From NCBI GenBank assembly GCA_035656635.1, contig DASRSD010000054.1:1-50801 (forward strand): a stretch of DNA of 50,801 bases. Direction: 5' to 3'. This stretch comes from Pirellulales bacterium. GTDB lineage: Bacteria > Planctomycetota > Planctomycetia > Pirellulales > JADZDJ01. Within the stretch, counting starts at the first letter, position 1. The number at the start of each line of letters is the position of its first letter. The position numbers and the translations under genes were made by a program. The notes under the pieces were generated by a model that did not search any database, was not told where the DNA came from, and saw only the letters and a list, made by a program, of their open reading frames with translations. Shown here piece after piece: positions 36,212-45,479 of the stretch.

Positions 36212-37306
36212 TATGCCCTAGTTCAACCTGCGAGGCGAAGTGGTAAATGAGTGGCCTTTACGAAACCGCGGAGGAGTGCTTGCCGGCTTTGTAATTTACG
36301 AACCGTTTTTTTGACCGTCTGATGCAGTTCCTGCACATTGTCGGGACAATAGTTGCCCAGCGAGTGACCTTTGAGGTGATTCCAACCGTATTCATTGGGA
36401 TTCAGTTCGGGCGCGTAAGCTGGCAAATACGCGACATGCAGGCGGGGATGGCGATCGAGAAATTTACGAACCGCTTTCCCGCGATGAGCATTCAAACGAT
36501 CCCAGATCAAAAACACGTCCCCACGCAGATGCCGCATCAGTTGTTGCAGAAACACGATCACTTGTTCCTGACGAATGGATCCCTCGGCATGAAAGTTCAA
36601 GTACCAACCCAGCCGGCGACGACGCGGCGAGATCGAGATCGCGCCGATCACCGACAGATGGCGGTGGTGGCGTGTTCGCGTGCGCAGAATCGGAGTTTCG
36701 CCTTGGGGCGCCCACGTTCGCCGCACCACGGGGCTCAAGAAAATGCCTGTTTCGTCGATCCAAACCAACCAGCCTTGAAGTTGAGCTGCCTTTTTTTGAT
36801 CCGCGGCCAGTCGCGTTCGATCCAGCGCCGAATGGCAGGTTCGTTCCGTTCCCGCGCCTGGCGTTCGGGCTTTTGGACGGTAAAGCCCAACGATTTCATC
36901 ACCCAAGGAATGTAATCGACATGGTAACTGACTTGGTACTCTCGTTCGATCAGTCGCTTGATCCGCGGACAGGTCCACAAGTCGGTGGCAAAGCCTTGAG
37001 TGATAGCGCCTTTCAGCAAGCGTTGCACCAAGCTGCGACGTTGGTTTCCCGTCAAACGCGGTTGCCGACCGGGCGCCGTCTTCACACGCAACCCCGCTTC
37101 GCCGCGTCGCCGGTAAGCTCGCTTCCAACGACGTACCGTCCTGGGATCGACGCCCAATCGATCCGCCACGTGGGCCGAACTCAATCCTTGTTGAACCAAA
37201 GCCATCGCACGAAGACGTTGGCTGATACGTTGTTCTGACGTTCCAGGAGTTTTCATGCCATGACATAATCAAACCCTCGACCTAGGGCAATATCAACCTA
37301 GGGATC
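36212..37306 (-). mobile_element. IS630-family insertion sequence inside the toxin gene
   Basis: 1095 bp, transposase on the minus strand. The limits come from the toxin reconstruction: the host sequence AAT occurs before (36209-36211) and after (37307-37309) the element as a target duplication. The ends TATGCCCTAGTTCAA and, inward from the other side, GATCCCTAGGTTGAT are imperfect inverted repeats. IS630 elements usually duplicate TA, so the 3-bp AAT is slightly unusual and the precise ends could shift by a base or two. Confidence 0.88.
36223..37256 (-). CDS. IS630-family transposase, made by -1 frameshifting (two overlapping frames)
   Basis: Frame A (37256-36735, 173 residues) has the helix-turn-helix MALVQQGLSSAHVADRLGVD, PRTVRRWKRAYRRRG, and a second winged segment. 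Frame B continues with the DDE catalytic core: Asp in WLVWIDETGIFLSP, Asp in VFLIWDRLNAHRGKAV and Glu in PAYAPELNPNEYGW. The frames overlap at a run of seven A on the minus strand (36797-36791, ATC AAAAAAA GG), where a -1 slip turns IKKRQLNF into IKKKAAQLQGW. A joined protein of about 345 residues fits IS630 transposases. The element otherwise looks intact and could be active. Confidence 0.88.
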
Positions 37307-37309
37307 AAT

Positions 37310-37445
37310 AAACGTACCAACGGCAGTAAAGCGCGGATTATACACCGTTCATCAAAGTCTTGTTCTGAAATCATTGGGATTCTTAAGCAACCGGGACGCG
37401 CTGAATCTAGAGAACTCGCTGCGATCTTGGTTGGAATTGAAATGA
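37310..37445 (+). pseudogene. 3' part of the IS630-split MazF/PemK-type toxin gene
   Basis: Reading in the phase dictated by the 5' part, this stretch encodes AVKRGLYTVHQSLVLKSLGF, then LSNRDALNLENSLRSWLELK and a TGA at 37443-37445, a good MazF/PemK C-terminus. It has no start of its own. The stop lies 21 bp from the stop of proS on the opposite strand. Confidence 0.88.
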
Positions 37446-37466
37446 GATGTGCATGGAAGTGTCTCT

Positions 37467-38999
37467 TCAATACGCTTTGGCCAGGACGGCGCGGCGGGAG
37501 CTGGGTTGGCCCGTGAAAATGCATTTGCCCGGCTCGGGTTTGCAGCCGGCCAACGCACCCTCCACGGGCAGACAGCGGATGCTGACTTTGAGATCGGCGA
37601 GTGTTTTTTCCACCTCCGGGCTTTCACACACGTGGCACAGGGCAAACCCACCGTGAATTTCGGGCTGCTCGGCGTTCTTCGGCGTGAACCAGGCTTTGAA
37701 CTCCTCCAGCTTGTCGATTTTTCGCGTGTTGGCTTCTCGATACGCCAAGGCTCGTTGAAATAAATTCGTCTGCATTTCGGCAAGCATTTTGCCAACGTTG
37801 GCCACAAATTCCGCCCGCGGCACGCCTCCTTTTTCGCCAGGCTTATCGCGGCGGGCTAAAAATACAGCGTTGCCGGCCACATCGCGCGGGCCAATTTCCA
37901 GCCGCAGCGGCACGCCGCGCTTAATGTGCTGCCAGACTTTGTCGCCGCCGCGCAAATCGCGGGCATCCATAATCACACGCACCGGCTCGCCGTCGTAGGC
38001 TTGGGCTTTGAGTTCGGATTCCAACTTGCGACAGAAATCCATCACGGTGGTTTTTTCCTCGTCGTTGCGGAAAATCGGCATAATGACCACGTGCGCCGGG
38101 GCCAACCGCGGCGGCAGAACCAGCCCGTCATCGTCGGCATGGGTCATAATCAATCCGCCGATCAGCCGCGTGCTGACGCCCCAGGAGGTGGTCCAGCAAA
38201 ATTCCTCGCGCCCTTCGCTGGATAGAAATTTAATTTCCTGCGCCTTGGAAAAATTCTGCCCCAAAAAGTGCGATGTGCCCGCCTGCAGCGCCTTGCGGTC
38301 CTGCATCATGGCTTCAATGGCGTAGGTATTGACAGCGCCGGGAAAACGCTCGCCGGCGGTTTTCTCGCCGCGGATTACCGGCATGGCCATGTAATCTTGG
38401 GCGAAGGTGGCGTACACGTCGAGCATTTTTAACGTTTCTTCCACCGCTTCCTGCTGCGTGGCATGGGCCGTGTGCCCTTCCTGCCACAAAAACTCCGTGG
38501 TGCGCAAAAACAGCCGGGTGCGCATTTCCCAGCGCACGACATTGGCCCATTGATTGATGAGAATCGGCAAGTCGCGGTACGATTGTACCCACTTGGCATA
38601 CATGGCCCCGATGATGGTTTCGCTCGTGGGTCGCACCACTAGCGGCTCCTCCAGCGGAGCGGTCGGCACCAGCCCGCCGTTGGGCCCGGCTTCTAATCGA
38701 TGGTGCGTCACCACGGCGCACTCTTTGGCGAAGCCTTCAACGTGAGCGGCTTCCTTTTCCAAATAACTGAGCGGAATGAAGAGCGGGAAGTACGCGTTCT
38801 GATGCCCCGTCTCTTTGAACATGCGGTCCAGCGCTTTTTGAATGTTCTCCCAAATGGCATAGCCCCAGGGCTTAATGACCATGCAGCCGCGCACCGGCGA
38901 AATCTCCGCCAGGTCGGCCGCGCGCACCACCTGCTGATACCATTCCGGATAATCTTCTTCCCGCGTGGGGCTAATCGCATTTTTCGGCGGCTTGGCCAT
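37467..38999 (-). CDS. proS: Prolyl-tRNA synthetase, archaeal/eukaryotic short type
   Basis: 510 residues. It charges tRNA-Pro with proline using ATP. The class II core is clear: RGCMVIKPWGYAIWE near the start, the motif 2 region RWEMRTRLFLRTTEFLWQEG and motif 3 GVSTRLIGGLIMTHADDDG. The editing insertion typical of the long bacterial form is missing; after the anticodon-binding domain comes the extra C-terminal domain of the archaeal/eukaryotic form, with a cysteine set (CHVC, IRCLP, GKCIF) and a terminal Tyr. This type was probably acquired early from the archaeal/eukaryotic lineage. It is divergent from the large TPR/DUF3857 gene at 39293. Confidence 0.96.
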   Translation of the reverse strand: MAKPPKNAISPTREEDYPEWYQQVVRAADLAEISPVRGCMVIKPWGYAIWENIQKALDRMFKETGHQNAYFPLFIPLSYLEKEAAHVEGFAKECAVVTHHRLEAGPNGGLVPTAPLEEPLVVRPTSETIIGAMYAKWVQSYRDLPILINQWANVVRWEMRTRLFLRTTEFLWQEGHTAHATQQEAVEETLKMLDVYATFAQDYMAMPVIRGEKTAGERFPGAVNTYAIEAMMQDRKALQAGTSHFLGQNFSKAQEIKFLSSEGREEFCWTTSWGVSTRLIGGLIMTHADDDGLVLPPRLAPAHVVIMPIFRNDEEKTTVMDFCRKLESELKAQAYDGEPVRVIMDARDLRGGDKVWQHIKRGVPLRLEIGPRDVAGNAVFLARRDKPGEKGGVPRAEFVANVGKMLAEMQTNLFQRALAYREANTRKIDKLEEFKAWFTPKNAEQPEIHGGFALCHVCESPEVEKTLADLKVSIRCLPVEGALAGCKPEPGKCIFTGQPSSRRAVLAKAY

Positions 39000-39292
39000 G
39001 GATAATTCCTTTCGCTGACAATCCTACCGACCGATCTGCAGACTTGAAACAGGCGGCATTCTAAAAATGCAGCATGACTGGGGCAAGCACAGCTAAACAT
39101 TGATTACGAGGCCGCACGCATTTCAGATGTTCACCTGGCTGGTTCGGGTTTAGCGGGCCGCTGGAGATCACGATTCCCCCCCGAACTCGACAGTTCGGAC
39201 GGGCCGTGGTAATCTAACGTAGGGGTCGCTCTTGGCCTTTAGCCTTCTGCTCATGACTTGCCAACTTTTCTGAATTTGCTTCTGAACCCGCC

Positions 39293-42200
39293 ATGACCGA
39301 ATTGGGGCCAACGCTTTTGGCGATCTCGGAAATGGGCTGGCGGGGCACGCTTTATGGCGCCGGGGTGTTGGCGGCGATGGTGTTTTTGTGGAGCGCGATG
39401 AGTTCTGTCTCGCTGTCGCGCCGTCCAGGAAATAACCGCAAGGCGTTTTTGGCCTTAGCAGCCATTGGCGCGGCCTTGGCCGTTCCGGCGCTGCTGGCAA
39501 TCGCTGGGCTAATTGTAGACGATCTGTTTCATCCGCAGAACTTACGGAATTTGATTTTGCTGAACGCGATCGCGGTGATGTGCGGGCTGCTGATGGTCGC
39601 AGCCATTGCCTCGCTGGCGGCGTTAGCGGAAATGAAGCGCGAGGCGAACCAAGAGAATCCCACGCGTGGGCGGCGGCAAGCGGCTGGAGCACTCGTCGCA
39701 AGCTTGGCACTCGTGTGGGTTATGTTCGCGGCCGGGGAGTTTTACCGCGAATCGCCGTCCACGCCGGCTGCTCTACCGCTGAAAGAACCGGCTGCCGGCA
39801 CAGTCGCCAAGGAGGATCAGAGACAAAAAGATTTCACCGACCAGAAAGTTCAAACGCCGCCCGAAGCTCTGGTCGCCAAAGCAGAGCCAAAACAACCTGC
39901 GGCGGAAATGAGCTCGAAAACAACCGATCTCCGGTCGACCGCATCCAAAGCAAATTCGCCTGCGCTGGCTGCTAATATTCCGGTCAATGTACTGTCAAAC
40001 AGCGGTGTAAAAGAATCGTCCCAAGATGGCGCAAAAGGATTCACGGCCGGCAACTTCGGTTGGCCCTCGAGCAGCAGCCCGCCGGCGCCGTCGACCAGTA
40101 TTGCCTCGGCAGGTGCGGGCAACTCCTCGGCGACGTCATCGAACTCCGCCACAAAACCCAGCGTCAATAATCAAAATCCGGGTAAGGGCCTAGCCGATTT
40201 TGGCAAAGCGTTGGGAAGTTTCTTCCCGGCGCCGCCGGAAATTAAGACCGCCAAAGACGAAAGGCTGAATTTCCAGTTCCGGCCCCCCGATGCCGCCTGG
40301 ACACAGGCCGACGCCAAGCGGTTTAACCGGGATGCAACGCTAGCGTACGTGCGCAAGTTCCCGGAAATGTACATTATTATCATCGCCGAGCGGCCCGGCG
40401 CGGAATTGAATTTAGATCTCGACCAGCTCAAAGAAATTACGCATGCCAATATTTTGGCCGCGGCTCCCAAGGCCCAGCAAGTGCTCGACCGGCCGGAAAA
40501 AGTACACGGCCTGGAGGGAGCGCGGATTGAAACCGAAGCCACGCTGGCAGGAAGCCCGCTCTACCAGGTGCGCTGGCTGTGCACCCACAATGGCTTTGCG
40601 TACCAGGTGTTGGTGTTCGGCCGCCAAAGCGATAGCGCGAAAATATCGAGCACGGCCGACCGCGTGCTGAGCGGCTTTTCGATGCTGGATACCCACCTGG
40701 TTTGCCACGCCGAGGGCATTACGCAATTGCCAGATTATACTTCGAACGATGATGGCATTAGCCTGCATCTGGGCGATCGCGGCTGGCAAGCGTGGGATCG
40801 GTTGCCTGCAATGTATCCTGCGGCGCAATTTGGCGGCCTGCTGGGACGTGATGCCATGCTACTGGTTTTTCCCATTCACTTCCTCGATTTGAAGCCCCCG
40901 TTGGTGCCGCGCCTGGAAGCGTTTTTGGCGCTGGCCGGCTGTCCTGATTTTTCCGAGCCGATCAGCCGCCGCACCGAAATGCAACTGCACGGATTATCCG
41001 TAACGCAATGCATCTTCCAACACACGAACGAACACGACCAAAAGGTGTTTCATCGGTTGGCCTTGGTTCACAATCGAGATTGCGATTTTTGCTTTGTGGT
41101 ATCGTCTACGAAGTCGGACGAACTGGCTTCCGAAATTTTGCAAGATGTGCTTTCGCGAGCGCAGTTTACCGTGCCTGCGCAAATTTCTGGCCAGCCATTT
41201 CGGTCTGCAGAGGAAAACCAGCGGTACGGCAAGTTTTATAATTTTGCCGGCTTGCACTTTGTGCGCACTCGGGAAACCTTGGCCAGCGAGCCGTACTTTC
41301 TGACGGCGTTGAAAAATGCCCCTGACATGGCGCCGGCGCTGGATAACTATGTGAACATTTGCATTCAGAATGGACACAATCAGCCGGCGCTGGAGGCCCT
41401 GGATCATTACCGTGCGGCGTGGCGAAACGAACCGACGCTGCAACTCGCGCATGCCTGGCTGTTATCGAAAGTGAACCGCGCGGCCGACGCCTTGGACGAA
41501 TATCAAAAAGCATTCAGCGGCGAGGCCCGCAACGACGATTATTTTTCCGCCTATGTGCGGTTGTTGGACGAATCGGGCCAGCGGGCTGCAGCTCGAGCGG
41601 CAATCGACAAGTATTTAGCGGCCGGCGATTCGCCGCGGGTGGCGCTCGCCAAGGCGCGCATGCTCAGCCAAGATGGCAAGCACGACGAAGCAATTGAACT
41701 GCTGAAGGCTCGGCTGGCCCAATCGCCGGGCAATGCGGAAATTGTGTATGCCTTAATCGACGCGCTGCAACGGGCCGAGCGCTTTCCGGAAGCCCACGAC
41801 CTGGTGAAACAACTGCTGGCCGACGGCAATGACACGGCCGATACCATCGTGCTGAAGGGAATCATCGAGCTGCAACTAAAGTGGTACAAGGAAGCCAAAG
41901 CCACCTTCGAGGAAGCCCTGCGCCATTCGCCGGAAGATACCCGCATTCAGGATTATTTGGCCCGCGTTTCCGGCCTGCTAGGGGAAGGGGCGAACGTCGA
42001 AATCAAGGAGCCAATTCCAGCCGTCCCCCTGCCGGACGAATTGCAGGCCAACCAAGCTCCGCCCTTGCCTGCCGAAACGCTAGCCGATGCTCCGGCATAT
42101 TACCGCGCGTACACGGAGGCCATCGAGTTTCAGCCGAAGCAAGTGCATCGCACCAGTCTGTACGAATCGGTGCAAATCATCAACGAAACCGGAGCCAGCC

Positions 42201-43855
42201 GCTTCAGCACAATCGAGTTTGAATTCGATCCGCTGAACGAAAAAATCTTCGTGAACAACTTGGAAGTATTCGACGAGCAGGGAAAGCCCATTGCCCAAGG
42301 AGATGTGGCCGATTATTTTGTCGCCGACATGGCCACGAACGACATTCACACGCATCGCAAAGCACTGCATGTGCCGGTGCCAGGCATTCGGCCGGGCTGC
42401 CGCATCGAGGTGTGCGTCACGACGGCAGATATTGTCGCCCCGGCAGAACTGCCGTACGTGAGCCGATTTTTCACGTCGGTTACGCCGATGGCGCGCGAAA
42501 CGGTGTATGTGGTTACCGATCCGGAGCGAGTTGCCGCTTCGGCTTCGCCCCAGTTGGAAACTAAGCACGCCGAGCATGGATTGTACTGGCAAGTTGATGC
42601 GCCGCCGGTGTTTCGGATGGAGCCCGATGCCGATCCCTGGGAAGTATTCGTGCCGTATGTGCGGCTGGTCGACAAGCAAACCACGTGGAACAGCGAAGCC
42701 CAGGAGTATTGGAAATCGATCCATAGCCTGCTGGCGATCAGTCCCGAAATCCAAAAGACCGCGGACGATTTGACCCGCAACGCCCCAGACGATGCCGCGA
42801 AAATTGCCGCTATTTTGCCGTACGTGCAAAAGGCCATTACGTATAAAGCCATCGAATTTGGGAAACGCGCTCGGGTGATGAACTCGGCGGAAAAAACGTT
42901 GCACAACCGCTATGGCGATTGCAAAGATCACAGCCTGCTGCTCAGCCAATTGTTGCAGGCGGCACAGGTGCCTTGCCAATTGGCACTGGTGCAAACCTCG
43001 GAAACCGTGTCGGAGCAAACCCCGTCGCTGGATCAGTTCAATCATATGATTGTGTGCGCCCACACGGCCGATGGTGATCGATTTTTAGACGCCACCGACA
43101 AACAGTTCGATCCAAAAATTTTGGTCCCCTTCGGATTGGCAGGCCGCACGGCACTGCTGTTGGACGAAGCTTCTCCCCGGCTGGTGCGCATTCCCGACTA
43201 TCAGCCCAACAGCGACACGCTAGACGTAAATCGGCACGTGCGCGTGGACGAGAAGGGCAAAATACAAATGGAGGAAAAACTCACGTTCGGCGGTTACTAT
43301 GCGGGCTCTATGCGCGAGTATTTGAAGCGGATTGACCCCACCAAGCGCAAGGAACATTTACAAGCGACTTTTGGCGGACCGGCGGAAGTGCAAATTCAAA
43401 GCTTAAGCATCGAGGGAATGGAAGAACATGGGCAACCTTTAGTAATGACCATGAAGTGCGAAAGCGATCATGCCTTGCATGCCGGCGGTAGCCAGCTGGT
43501 GGGACGCCTGCCCGCTCCGTGGGAATCGGCCTTGTTTGCCGGCGAACCTGTGGACCGGCGGGTCGCACCCTTGTGGCTGCAGTTGCCGCTGGTGGTAACA
43601 GCCTCAATCAGCATTGAAGTTCCCAAGGGTTACGACGCGGCGGAGGCCGAAAAACTTGCCACAACGCAGGACACCCCGTTCTTCAAAGGCGAGTTGACTT
43701 CGTCAGTCGATCACAACGAATTGCAATTGCAATCACACGTATCGCGCGCGGTAGGGCACTTTCCAGCTGCCGCATACCAAGATTACTTAAACAATTTGGA
43801 CCAAGTACGGCAGATGTTCAGCCCCACCTTGGTGTTCAAGCACGTGGAGCAGTGA
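39293..43855 (+). CDS. 1520-residue membrane protein: TPR, DUF3857 and transglutaminase-like domains
   Basis: Three to four hydrophobic segments in residues 15-165 anchor the protein. A low-complexity Pro/Ala/Ser linker (about 165-300) precedes a beta-rich region (about 320-620), then TPR-like helices (about 670-900; EALRHSPEDTRIQDYLARV). A DUF3857 domain follows (about 940-1120) and a transglutaminase-like domain whose catalytic triad is visible: Cys in YGDCKDHS near 1208, His in QFNHMIV near 1249 and Asp in FLDATDKQ near 1265. The C-terminal 250 residues are beta-rich. A periplasmic peptidase, cross-linker or binding role is possible; the function is unknown. The intact 4.5-kb frame shows good sequence quality here. 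Confidence 0.82.
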   Translation: MTELGPTLLAISEMGWRGTLYGAGVLAAMVFLWSAMSSVSLSRRPGNNRKAFLALAAIGAALAVPALLAIAGLIVDDLFHPQNLRNLILLNAIAVMCGLLMVAAIASLAALAEMKREANQENPTRGRRQAAGALVASLALVWVMFAAGEFYRESPSTPAALPLKEPAAGTVAKEDQRQKDFTDQKVQTPPEALVAKAEPKQPAAEMSSKTTDLRSTASKANSPALAANIPVNVLSNSGVKESSQDGAKGFTAGNFGWPSSSSPPAPSTSIASAGAGNSSATSSNSATKPSVNNQNPGKGLADFGKALGSFFPAPPEIKTAKDERLNFQFRPPDAAWTQADAKRFNRDATLAYVRKFPEMYIIIIAERPGAELNLDLDQLKEITHANILAAAPKAQQVLDRPEKVHGLEGARIETEATLAGSPLYQVRWLCTHNGFAYQVLVFGRQSDSAKISSTADRVLSGFSMLDTHLVCHAEGITQLPDYTSNDDGISLHLGDRGWQAWDRLPAMYPAAQFGGLLGRDAMLLVFPIHFLDLKPPLVPRLEAFLALAGCPDFSEPISRRTEMQLHGLSVTQCIFQHTNEHDQKVFHRLALVHNRDCDFCFVVSSTKSDELASEILQDVLSRAQFTVPAQISGQPFRSAEENQRYGKFYNFAGLHFVRTRETLASEPYFLTALKNAPDMAPALDNYVNICIQNGHNQPALEALDHYRAAWRNEPTLQLAHAWLLSKVNRAADALDEYQKAFSGEARNDDYFSAYVRLLDESGQRAAARAAIDKYLAAGDSPRVALAKARMLSQDGKHDEAIELLKARLAQSPGNAEIVYALIDALQRAERFPEAHDLVKQLLADGNDTADTIVLKGIIELQLKWYKEAKATFEEALRHSPEDTRIQDYLARVSGLLGEGANVEIKEPIPAVPLPDELQANQAPPLPAETLADAPAYYRAYTEAIEFQPKQVHRTSLYESVQIINETGASRFSTIEFEFDPLNEKIFVNNLEVFDEQGKPIAQGDVADYFVADMATNDIHTHRKALHVPVPGIRPGCRIEVCVTTADIVAPAELPYVSRFFTSVTPMARETVYVVTDPERVAASASPQLETKHAEHGLYWQVDAPPVFRMEPDADPWEVFVPYVRLVDKQTTWNSEAQEYWKSIHSLLAISPEIQKTADDLTRNAPDDAAKIAAILPYVQKAITYKAIEFGKRARVMNSAEKTLHNRYGDCKDHSLLLSQLLQAAQVPCQLALVQTSETVSEQTPSLDQFNHMIVCAHTADGDRFLDATDKQFDPKILVPFGLAGRTALLLDEASPRLVRIPDYQPNSDTLDVNRHVRVDEKGKIQMEEKLTFGGYYAGSMREYLKRIDPTKRKEHLQATFGGPAEVQIQSLSIEGMEEHGQPLVMTMKCESDHALHAGGSQLVGRLPAPWESALFAGEPVDRRVAPLWLQLPLVVTASISIEVPKGYDAAEAEKLATTQDTPFFKGELTSSVDHNELQLQSHVSRAVGHFPAAAYQDYLNNLDQVRQMFSPTLVFKHVEQ

Positions 43856-44094
43856 CCTGGCCGACCCAGTGAATTCGCCAGCAATGTAGCCAATTGCGGC
43901 TGTCTGGCGGCAATTTTGGGCACTTACCAGGCAGCCGCTTTCCGCGTACAATCTGAGCATCAATCCTGCATCCCCACGGCAACATTCTTGAAGTTGCCGG
44001 GCTCCGGTTTTGTTCGGTTTTGCATCGACGCCGGGCCGCTTGTATTATTTTCTTTGCACATTGTTCCACCGCTTATAACTTTCAACCGATATTT

Positions 44095-45090
44095 ATGCCG
44101 CGCCGTTTTATTTCCGAATTGGGCCAGCAAGAAACCATCGATCAAGTGTTCCTGGCCTCGCAAAAGCAGTTGCGCCCCAACCGCAATGGAAATTTGTATT
44201 TGCAGGTGGAGTTGGCCGACCGCACCGGCTCCATTAGCGCCCGGATGTGGAACGCCGGCGACGCCGATTACCGCTCGTTCGAAGACGGCGATTTGGTGCG
44301 CGTGGAAGGGGCCACGCAAATCTTTCAAGGCGGGCTGCAATTGATTGCCACCAGCATTTGCAAAGCGCGAACCGATGAAGTCGACATGGCCGACTTCATG
44401 TCGCTGACGCCGGCCGACATCGATCACCTGGCGCTGCGGCTGGCCGAATTGCTGCGGTCGATGCAAGATCTGCCGCTGCGAAATTTGGCGGAATGTTTTT
44501 TAACCGACGACGAATTCATGCAGCGGCTGTCGCATTCGCCGGCCGGCATCAAAAATCATCACGCCTATCCGGGCGGGCTGCTGGAGCACGTGGTCAACCT
44601 GATGGAAGTAGCCGACAACGTCGCCGGGCATTATCCCATCCTTAACCGCGACCTGCTGCTGATGGGAGTATTTTTGCACGACATGGGCAAGGTGGAAGAA
44701 CTTTCCAGCGACCGCGGCTTTGCCTACACCGATGCCGGCCAACTGCTGGGACACGTGGTGCTGGCGATTACCATGCTCGATAAAAAGCTGTGCCAGGCGG
44801 AAGAACTGCTGGGCGAGCCGCTGCCGGAAGAAACGGTGCTGCGGCTGAAGCATATGATCATCAGCCATCACGGCGAATACGAATTCGGCGCGCCCAAATT
44901 GCCGATGACGCTGGAGGCCATCGCTTTGCATCAGCTCGATAACCTCGACGCCAAGCTGCACAATTTCCATCAACTCATGCGCGACGCCGCCAATTTGGAC
45001 AGCTCCTGGACGCAATACCATCAATCGCTGGGCCGCAAGCTTTTCAAAGGTCATGCGGAAGTGCCTCAGCGTGCCGATGGCCACCCATGA
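44095..45090 (+). CDS. YhaM-like 3'-5' exoribonuclease (OB fold plus HD domain)
   Basis: 331 residues from the ATG at 44095; the 25-residue extension to 44020 has no support. An N-terminal OB-fold (about 1-95, with LQVELADRTGSISARMWN) is followed by an HD domain with the motif order H..HD..H..H: NHHAYPGGLLEHVVNLME at about 153-170, LLMGVFLHDMGKVEEL near 188-203, and LKHMIISHHGEYEFG near 258-273. Relatives such as YhaM of Bacillus degrade RNA or DNA 3' to 5' with a metal. It is upstream of RNase R, 389 bp away across repeats, so the two RNA-degrading genes are neighbours. Confidence 0.88.
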   Translation: MPRRFISELGQQETIDQVFLASQKQLRPNRNGNLYLQVELADRTGSISARMWNAGDADYRSFEDGDLVRVEGATQIFQGGLQLIATSICKARTDEVDMADFMSLTPADIDHLALRLAELLRSMQDLPLRNLAECFLTDDEFMQRLSHSPAGIKNHHAYPGGLLEHVVNLMEVADNVAGHYPILNRDLLLMGVFLHDMGKVEELSSDRGFAYTDAGQLLGHVVLAITMLDKKLCQAEELLGEPLPEETVLRLKHMIISHHGEYEFGAPKLPMTLEAIALHQLDNLDAKLHNFHQLMRDAANLDSSWTQYHQSLGRKLFKGHAEVPQRADGHP

Positions 45091-45136
45091 CGACAAATGC
45101 CAAGAGCCGCAGATCAACGCCAATGAATACGAATTT

Positions 45137-45438
45137 TTTTGCCGCGAATGAACGCAAATAAACGCGAATGCGGAAAAAATCGCTCGCTCAGGATATTTCT
45201 AAGAGGCTGTTTCAAAACTGGACTTCCTTCAAGGGTGGCTGGGGTCGAGTGCCGCCGAGCCCCAGTGAATAGGCTGCTGGGGGCTCCCTTCGGTCGACCC
45301 AGCCACCCGATTCCTAGTTTTGAAACAGCCTGTAAAGCATTTTTAAGATTCTTAAAATCCATATCGTTCGATTGTTATCCTGGCCGCTGAACGTGGTCTT
45401 ATTCTTAATTTGCGTTCATATGCGTTCATCCGCGGCCT
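45137..45438. repeat. Long imperfect palindrome flanking the MITE copy
   Basis: The left arm begins GCCGCGAATGAACGCAAATA; the right arm, read in reverse, begins GCCGCGGATGAACGCATATG, about 26 of 29 positions matching. The centre is occupied by the MITE. Confidence 0.7.
45204..45331. mobile_element. MITE-like palindromic element, copy 2 (128 bp)
   Basis: Same ends AGGCTGTTTCAAAACT / AGTTTTGAAACAGCCT as at 16790-16919, and the same inner stems. It differs by two single-base deletions, one in the GAGCCCCAG arm and one in TCGACCCAGCC. TAA lies on both sides (CTAAG before, GTAAA after), as for copy 1. No coding capacity. Confidence 0.92.
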
Positions 45439-45479
45439 TTTTTCTCTTTTGCTAGTCCGCGCAATCCGCGGCTTCCTTG

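Larger units (their letters stand above)
45091..45479. other. Intergenic region with nested palindromes
   Basis: 389 bp with no gene. It holds a long inverted repeat (arms near 45137-45166 and 45409-45438) and, nested inside, the second MITE copy at 45204-45331. A frame through the MITE exists but has no protein-like features. Confidence 0.75.

Noticed and set aside
36322-36915. Plus-strand frame inside the IS630 transposase
   Set aside because: Antisense shadow of the transposase coding region.
45139-45390. 83-codon frame through the MITE
   Set aside because: It is made of palindromic repeat sequence and has no protein features.
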